Both the position numbers and the translations under genes were made by a program. DNA of 64,000 nucleotides from Bacteroidales bacterium (GTDB taxonomy: Bacteria > Bacteroidota > Bacteroidia > Bacteroidales > UBA932), in contig JAFXNQ010000039.1 of the NCBI GenBank assembly GCA_017529425.1, positions 1 through 64,000 of the forward strand, in the 5' to 3' direction. Under the pieces are notes generated by a model, which made no database searches, was not told the origin of the DNA, and saw only the letters and a list, made by a program, of their open reading frames with translations. Positions 59,759-64,000 of the stretch are shown in pieces. Positions within the stretch are counted from its first letter, which is position 1. Each line of letters starts with the position of its first letter.

Positions 59759-60625
59759 CTATCTCAGAATAAGGTCAGCGCTGCCCAACTTACCGTCGGC
59801 ACTGTAAACGTCAACAGAATAGGTACCCTTGGTAAAATTGCCGTCGCCGGAGAAGTAGATGCTCATCTCCACCTCGCTCCCCTGGTAATCAACCTCGCGG
59901 GATGCGCTGCACACCATCTGCTCGCCGCCGGCGGTGAACATCTTCTGGTCTCCGGAGGTCATCAGGATGCCGTCAGGCCCCTTGACGCGGATATAGACGC
60001 GCCTGTAACCCGTCTTTGCGAGTGCATTCTCTATAAGGCAGAGGTCGGTGCGGAGTTTGACCACACGACTGCTGCGGTCGGTCGCACTGCCGCTGCCGTT
60101 GATGCCGACCAGCGCTATGCCACGGGCCTTGAGCACACTTCCCTTTGAAACCTGTTTCTCCAGATTGTCGGTGGTATTGCGCAGTTCGTCGTATTTCTTG
60201 CGGCTGGCATCGGCCTCCTTCTTGGCGTTGGTGACCTCCTCACGCAGGGTAGAATTCAAGTTATTGAGGGAGTCTATCTGAACTATGTAGTGTTTCATAA
60301 TGGAGCGCATCGTACCCAGCTCATTCTCATACTTCTTGATCTGGGCTCGGTTGGTCGCCTCAGTCTTCTTCAGGCGCTCAATCATCTGGTCGACCTTCTC
60401 GCGCTCTACCGCCAGCGAGTCAGAGAGCATCGTGCTGCTGGTCTGCAATGAATCGTAGTCGCTGCGCAGGGCTATCATCTGCTCCGTAAGATCGGCCTTC
60501 TCTACCTTGAGCTGGGTCACGATCTTACTGTTGTTAATCCAGATAATCACCAGGGCTATCAACAGTATCGCCGCCAGCATACCCAGGGCGATTATTATTT
60601 TCCTTAATTTCTCGGCCGTTTCCAT
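59759..60625 (-). CDS. Membrane-anchored coiled-coil protein of unknown function
   Basis: 288 residues from the ATG at 60625. One membrane helix (~9-29), a long coiled coil (~35-160, LKVEKADLTEQMIAL, then REEVTNAKKEADASRKKYDE) and a C-terminal beta-rich domain (~170-288, RRVYIRVKGPDGILM, EVEMSIYFSGDGNF). I do not recognise the family. It probably faces the periplasm. It shares a transcript with hemW. Confidence 0.7.
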   Translation of the reverse strand: METAEKLRKIIIALGMLAAILLIALVIIWINNSKIVTQLKVEKADLTEQMIALRSDYDSLQTSSTMLSDSLAVEREKVDQMIERLKKTEATNRAQIKKYENELGTMRSIMKHYIVQIDSLNNLNSTLREEVTNAKKEADASRKKYDELRNTTDNLEKQVSKGSVLKARGIALVGINGSGSATDRSSRVVKLRTDLCLIENALAKTGYRRVYIRVKGPDGILMTSGDQKMFTAGGEQMVCSASREVDYQGSEVEMSIYFSGDGNFTKGTYSVDVYSADGKLGSADLILR

Positions 60626-60651
60626 ATGCTCAAGTATTATGTTATTTGATA

Positions 60652-60659
60652 CAAAAATA
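60652..60659 (-). promoter_or_regulatory. -7 box TATTTTTG for the coiled-coil gene and hemW
   Basis: Minus-strand TATTTTTG, 26 bp from the ATG. It lies only 2 bp from the plus-strand box 60662-60669. Confidence 0.5.
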
Positions 60660-60661
60660 GT

Positions 60662-60669
60662 TAAATTTG
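60662..60669 (+). promoter_or_regulatory. -7 box TAAATTTG for the plus-strand membrane protein gene
   Basis: TAAATTTG lies 23 bp before the ATG at 60693; the two divergent boxes almost touch. Confidence 0.5.
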
Positions 60670-60692
60670 CAATAATCAAACCATTTAGTCAC

Positions 60693-61178
60693 ATGAAATA
60701 CCTTATTCGCTCGCTGAAATATCTGTTGTACTTTGTAGTTATATTTTTCCTGTGCCTGGTGATTGTGTCTGTTTTCTCCCACCAGAGCCTCGCCAACATT
60801 CCAGCGCTTTTCAAAGAGGGGTCTATGCTGCCCATCTGCCTCATCTTCCTTGGAGTTGCAGCGCTTTACCCCGCCCTGGGCTACCGCAAGGGGCGCCTGA
60901 ACCTGGACGGCGAATGGAAAGAATATCGCAGTGCCGTTGTGGAGACAATGGAGGGGGCCGGCTACCAGTTGGTTAGCGAGGACGACAACAAAATGGTCTG
61001 GCGCAGCACCCGGGCGCTGATCCGCCTCACCCGCATGTGGGAGGACACCATCACCTTTGAGCGGCAGGAAAACGACCCTTATCTGGTGCTGGTGGACGGT
61101 CCCAGCCGTGACACTTTCCGCATTGTGGGCGCCGTATACTATAACTATCGAATGTCCCACCCTCAAAGCGAAGAGTAG
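60693..61178 (+). CDS. Two-helix membrane protein of unknown function
   Basis: 161 residues from the ATG at 60693. Two membrane helices (~8-30 and ~44-63), then a soluble domain (LNLDGEWKEYRSAVVETMEG, KMVWRSTRALIRLTRMWED). The family is not recognised. The DUF2007 gene begins immediately at the next base, so the two are probably co-translated. Confidence 0.7.
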   Translation: MKYLIRSLKYLLYFVVIFFLCLVIVSVFSHQSLANIPALFKEGSMLPICLIFLGVAALYPALGYRKGRLNLDGEWKEYRSAVVETMEGAGYQLVSEDDNKMVWRSTRALIRLTRMWEDTITFERQENDPYLVLVDGPSRDTFRIVGAVYYNYRMSHPQSEE

Positions 61179-61436
61179 ATGAAAACGGTCAAATATTACG
61201 CAAATGACGTAGAGGCCCAGATGGACCGCTCCCTGCTGGAGGCGGAGGGAATCCAGTGCCGCGTCCTCAACGAGAATATGAATTACGCGGGCTATTTTGC
61301 CGGCAGCAATTTCGATATCCAGCTGGTTGTTGCCGACGAAGACTACGGGCAGGCTCTCGCCATCCTGAACGCCGGAGCCGGAGTATGTGAATCATTCCCG
61401 GGAGCTGACGGTGGCGAGCAACGAGTCGGCGACTGA
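61179..61436 (+). CDS. DUF2007 family protein
   Basis: 85 residues, most of it the DUF2007 (putative signal-transducing) fold: VEAQMDRSLLEAEGIQCRVL, NFDIQLVVADEDYGQALAIL. Function unknown. Its 3' end overlaps the oppositely oriented DUF3109 gene by 45 bp (61392-61436); the last ~15 residues are beyond the conserved domain. Confidence 0.75.
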   Translation: MKTVKYYANDVEAQMDRSLLEAEGIQCRVLNENMNYAGYFAGSNFDIQLVVADEDYGQALAILNAGAGVCESFPGADGGEQRVGD

Positions 61437-62030
61437 GAGCTGGGCGTAGAAGTCTGCGCCAAAGGCGGCGACAATGGGCTCTTTAAGGAACTTATATACC
61501 TTGATGCCTTCGCGGCGGCCTTTTTCAAATGCGCACTTGCAGAGGTTCCAACGATGCAGGTTCAACGCCTTGCTCCCGTCGGAAAAAGTTATCACACGTA
61601 TCGGATACAGGCGGCAGGAGATGGGCTTTACAAAATCGCACTTGCCGGTGATGTGAGCGCGTTCTACCGCGCAGAGGCAGTTGCCCTCTTCAAAGAAGGT
61701 AAAGGCGCAGGGATTGTCCGGATTCTCACAGAGGGTCTTGTTGCCGGTGGCTTCGCGCTCGGCGGGGGACATATCCATCAGCGGCGTCACCATATCTCCG
61801 TCGCCGTCAATCTCATACAACCCGGTCTTGCGTACGCAGGAATGTCCCTGGGGGGTCAGTAATGGGCTGTATGCCGGCCAAGCCTTCTCCAAAGCCTCCT
61901 CCTCACCCCTGTCCAGCGGCGCTCCGCTCTCTCCAATCACGCAGCAAGCCCCCTTGCACTCGGCATAGTCGCACGCAAAGTACTCGGTCAGTATCTCGTC
62001 CGAAACCAGTATATCATCAATCGATATCAT
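61392..62030 (-). CDS. DUF3109 family Cys-rich protein
   Basis: 212 residues from the ATG at 62030 (the TTG at 62048 is less likely). Many conserved Cys: ACDYAECKGACCV at the N terminus, LCENPDNPCAF, NCLCAVE, CDFVKPISCRLYPI and NLCKCAFEKG. This pattern fits an iron-sulfur or zinc protein of the DUF3109/YkgJ-like kind; the function is not known. It overlaps the cytidylate-kinase-like gene by 14 bp. Confidence 0.82.
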   Translation of the reverse strand: MISIDDILVSDEILTEYFACDYAECKGACCVIGESGAPLDRGEEEALEKAWPAYSPLLTPQGHSCVRKTGLYEIDGDGDMVTPLMDMSPAEREATGNKTLCENPDNPCAFTFFEEGNCLCAVERAHITGKCDFVKPISCRLYPIRVITFSDGSKALNLHRWNLCKCAFEKGRREGIKVYKFLKEPIVAAFGADFYAQLSVADSLLATVSSRE

Positions 62031-62673
62031 TGCGGCCGATGTAGGCAATGATAATGTCTGCGAGTTCCTCTTCTGTATGGCCGTCTGCGCTGATTACAAT
62101 GTCGTAGTTGCGCAAATCATAGCGGCTCACTCCAGCGTAGCGCTTCACATAATTCTCTCGCGCACTGTCCAGTTTGTTGATTAGCTCCGCTGCTTCCGCT
62201 TCAGAAACGCCATGCTTTGACACGACCCTCTGGATACGATGCTGAATCGATGCCGTGATAAATACATCCAGCTTGTTGGGATGATTCTTGAAGACAAAGA
62301 AGCCTGAACGTCCGGCCACGACACAGGAGCCCATTGCTGCAAAACTTTTGAGAATCTCAACCTCCGCTTTGAAAAGATCGTCTGTTGTGACAGCGGAACC
62401 TATCTCCTTGCTGTATCTTGACTTGAAGCCTAATGCATCCATGGTGGGCATCGGGGATACTTTGGATACGATATCAGCAAGCCAGCCCTTCTTTTCTCCT
62501 TTAAGATGCTCTATCTCTTCTGCTCTGAGATTGAATCTTTTCTCAAGCGTTTCCAGCAAGAATTTATCGCAGTAGCGTGCGTCGAGTCTCTCTGCCAGTA
62601 TGGCGCCGACGGTATGACCGCCTGAACCAACCTCACGGCTGATGGTGATAACAAAAGGGGTGTTTGTATTCAT
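62017..62673 (-). CDS. Cytidylate kinase-like family protein
   Basis: 218 residues from the ATG at 62673. A modified P-loop (SREVGSGGHTVGAILAERL) and CDKFLLETLEKRF identify the cytidylate-kinase-like family (PF13189), distinct from canonical Cmk. Most members are of unverified substrate. It lies 15 bp after trmB. Confidence 0.82.
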   Translation of the reverse strand: MNTNTPFVITISREVGSGGHTVGAILAERLDARYCDKFLLETLEKRFNLRAEEIEHLKGEKKGWLADIVSKVSPMPTMDALGFKSRYSKEIGSAVTTDDLFKAEVEILKSFAAMGSCVVAGRSGFFVFKNHPNKLDVFITASIQHRIQRVVSKHGVSEAEAAELINKLDSARENYVKRYAGVSRYDLRNYDIVISADGHTEEELADIIIAYIGRNDID

Positions 62674-62688
62674 AATGCTCAATATTTT

Positions 62689-63357
62689 TTACCGGAGACG
62701 GAAAGCCATATAGGTTATAGGCAAACCCTCTGCAAGGAATTTCTGTTCGTAATATGTTTTAACATTGAGGATGTCATCCTCGGTGACGCGGCCGGAGCCA
62801 TAAATATCGTTGTTGGCTTCAAGAATCTCCAGATTCTGTTCACGGGCCACCTCAAGGGTATACTCGTGCAACAGCTGGCTGTCGGTCTTGAGATTGACTA
62901 TGCCGCCCGGCTTGAGGAACGCACGGTAACGGTCCAGGAACACCGGCGAGGTGAGCCGGCGGTTGGCGCTCTTGGGCTGCGGGTCGGCAAAGGTTATCCA
63001 GATTTCCGATACCTCGCCCGGGGCGAATATCGATTTAATAAAGTCGATGCGGGTGCGCAGGAAAGCCACGTTGGGCATCTGGTTCAGAGTGGCAAACTTG
63101 GCCCCTTTCCATAGCCGCGCTCCTTTGATGTCCACCCCGATATAGTTTACATCCGGGTTACGCTGGGCCAGCGCAATGGAATATTCCCCCTTACCGCAAC
63201 CCAGCTCCAACACTATAGGATTGTCGTTGTGGAACACATCGCGTCCCCAATTCCCCTTGAGCGGATGGTTGCCGGAGAGCATCTGTTCCGTCGTGGGCTG
63301 GATCAGGCAGGAGAATGTCTCGTTCTCTGCAAATTTGAAGAGTTTATTCTTGCTCAT
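62689..63357 (-). CDS. trmB: tRNA (guanine-N7-)-methyltransferase TrmB
   Basis: 222 residues. SAM loop ELGCGKGEYSIALAQRNPD, YIGVDIKGARLWKGAKF, the substrate motif ITFADPQPKSANRRLTSPVF, and KTDSQLLHEYTLE. It makes m7G46 in tRNA. It overlaps gldH by 14 bp. Confidence 0.95.
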   Translation of the reverse strand: MSKNKLFKFAENETFSCLIQPTTEQMLSGNHPLKGNWGRDVFHNDNPIVLELGCGKGEYSIALAQRNPDVNYIGVDIKGARLWKGAKFATLNQMPNVAFLRTRIDFIKSIFAPGEVSEIWITFADPQPKSANRRLTSPVFLDRYRAFLKPGGIVNLKTDSQLLHEYTLEVAREQNLEILEANNDIYGSGRVTEDDILNVKTYYEQKFLAEGLPITYMAFRLR

Positions 63358-63850
63358 CGTACACCCCTTTATATGAAAAACCTAACGCCATGATACGGTT
63401 CTGGTCAATCTCGTCCTTTGCGGAGACAAGCACCCTCCAGCGCCCGGGAATAGTGTCGCATGTAATGTTCTTTCTCCATCCCCACTGATTGTCAAGAGCG
63501 CCACCGCGCCGCTTGAACTGGACTTGCGCCCCGCTCCCGAGCGCATTTTTCTGGCGGACATTGCTCACCACCGGGAAAGCCACCGTCTCTTTATATGACT
63601 CGTGGCTGGGAGATATTACCTCAAAAGTAAGATCCACCGTCTCCTTGTAAAGCCGGGTGGCATCCAGCCTGCAAACCACAGTAGTAGAATAGGCTATACC
63701 CTCTTCCATGGGCATATCAAAGCTGATGCCCATGCTAAGGTCTTCCGGCAACGTGTCCTGCACCAGCGAGAACTGCTCGTGCGGGTCATCGCAGGAGGCG
63801 ACCATCAGGGCGCATACCACCGCAGACAAAAACTTAAGACTTGCTTTCAT
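63344..63850 (-). CDS. gldH: Gliding motility lipoprotein GldH family
   Basis: 168 residues from the ATG at 63850 (a longer open frame continues through the overlapping upstream gene and was not used). Lipoprotein signal MKASLKFLSAVVCALMVASC. The GldH pattern is a late LDNQWGWRKNITCDTIPGRW and the QNRIMALGFSYKGV end. GldH is needed for gliding in Flavobacteriia but is conserved in non-gliding Bacteroidales, where its role is unclear. Confidence 0.88.
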   Translation of the reverse strand: MKASLKFLSAVVCALMVASCDDPHEQFSLVQDTLPEDLSMGISFDMPMEEGIAYSTTVVCRLDATRLYKETVDLTFEVISPSHESYKETVAFPVVSNVRQKNALGSGAQVQFKRRGGALDNQWGWRKNITCDTIPGRWRVLVSAKDEIDQNRIMALGFSYKGVYDEQE

Positions 63851-64000
63851 TCTTGTCGTTCCTGCTCCGCCGGCGGTTGTTATTGCCGTGGCCATGCCCG
63901 CCACCCTTATTTCCTTTAGCGCCACCATTGTCGTTGCTGTTACCAGCGTTATCTCCACCTCCTTTGCTCCCTTTTCCGCCGCCTTCGCCAGCGTTGTTAT
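63834..64000 (-). CDS. C-terminal tail of a gene cut by the right edge (possibly PSP1/RicT family)
   Basis: A frame open from the edge to TAA at 63834-63836 gives 54 residues of Gly/Asn/Lys-rich low complexity ending NNRRRSRNDKNESKS. It overlaps the gldH start by 17 bp. In related Bacteroidales the gene before gldH is usually a PSP1-domain (RicT) gene with a similar basic tail, so that is the best guess; the domain itself is outside the window. Confidence 0.5.
   Translation of the reverse strand, partial: NNAGEGGGKGSKGGGDNAGNSNDNGGAKGNKGGGHGHGNNNRRRSRNDKNESKS

Noticed and set aside
1..64000. tRNA, rRNA, tmRNA, riboswitches, prophage or attachment sites
   Set aside because: Intergenic regions were read for these and none could be supported; most gaps are too short.

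Overview
The window reads as a chromosomal segment of a member of the Bacteroidales (phylum Bacteroidota). The evidence is: repeated TAnnTTTG elements just upstream of genes (the Bacteroidota sigma-ABfr -7 box); typical families of this group (GldH, DUF4249, DUF4294, DUF1080, fimbrillin-like and FISUMP lipoproteins, carboxypeptidase-regulatory-domain TonB receptors); and the purH-mreBCD-mrdA-rodA arrangement. Base composition is moderate to high GC for the group. Genus cannot be fixed from the sequence. No rRNA, tRNA or CRISPR array was seen.

Layout. 0-3.75 kb: 5' part of a surface lipoprotein gene (cut by the left edge), a 41-codon ORF before it, and a REP-type palindrome/RAYT transposase unit. 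3.75-12.1 kb (minus): HAD phosphatase, glycerophosphodiesterase, DUF4294, radA, prmC, ddl, PBP1A. 12.2-15.0 kb (plus): topA and an Lrp/AsnC regulator, divergent from PBP1A. 15.0-26.1 kb (minus): a nine-gene envelope operon in which the trio lipoprotein / TonB-type receptor / DUF4249 lipoprotein occurs twice around an ECF sigma factor and an inner-membrane-anchored beta-barrel protein. 26.1-27.7 kb: a C10-peptidase remnant, a DUF2442 gene and ispD. 27.7-39.6 kb (plus): purH, mreB, mreC, mreD, mrdA, rodA, gcvP, lgt and a methyltransferase, closely packed. 39.6-40.9 kb: pgk with its own promoter and terminator. 41-47.7 kb: a DUF1016/PD-(D/E)XK gene carrying in-frame palindromes, a 1 kb repeat-rich non-coding stretch, a second and larger FISUMP lipoprotein with its own small upstream ORF, and nuclease-family debris. 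47.7-55.1 kb (minus): a five-gene exported sugar-oxidation cluster (two Gfo/Idh/MocA oxidoreductases, two DUF1080 proteins, one sugar isomerase-like TIM barrel) that resembles the 3-keto-glycoside pathway of Bacteroides. 55.2-64 kb: smpB, miaA, frr, pyrH, an isolated sdhC, hemW, small membrane proteins, DUF2007, DUF3109, a cytidylate-kinase-like gene, trmB, gldH, and the tail of a further gene cut by the right edge.

How it fits together. Much of the window is core growth machinery: peptidoglycan synthesis and rod shape (PBP1A, Ddl, MreBCD, PBP2, RodA), lipoprotein maturation (Lgt), translation and RNA processing (PrmC, SmpB, MiaA, Frr, TrmB) and nucleotide metabolism (PurH, PyrH). Around it lie accessory envelope modules. 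The most notable points are: the duplicated locus (homopolymeric C tract, small ORF, FISUMP lipoprotein) found at both ends of the window with REP palindromes and a RAYT; the ECF-sigma-centred duplicated receptor operon; the three perfect or near-perfect palindromes inside the DUF1016 coding sequence; and the periplasmic keto-sugar cluster with a 962-residue HEAT plus double-DUF1080 protein.
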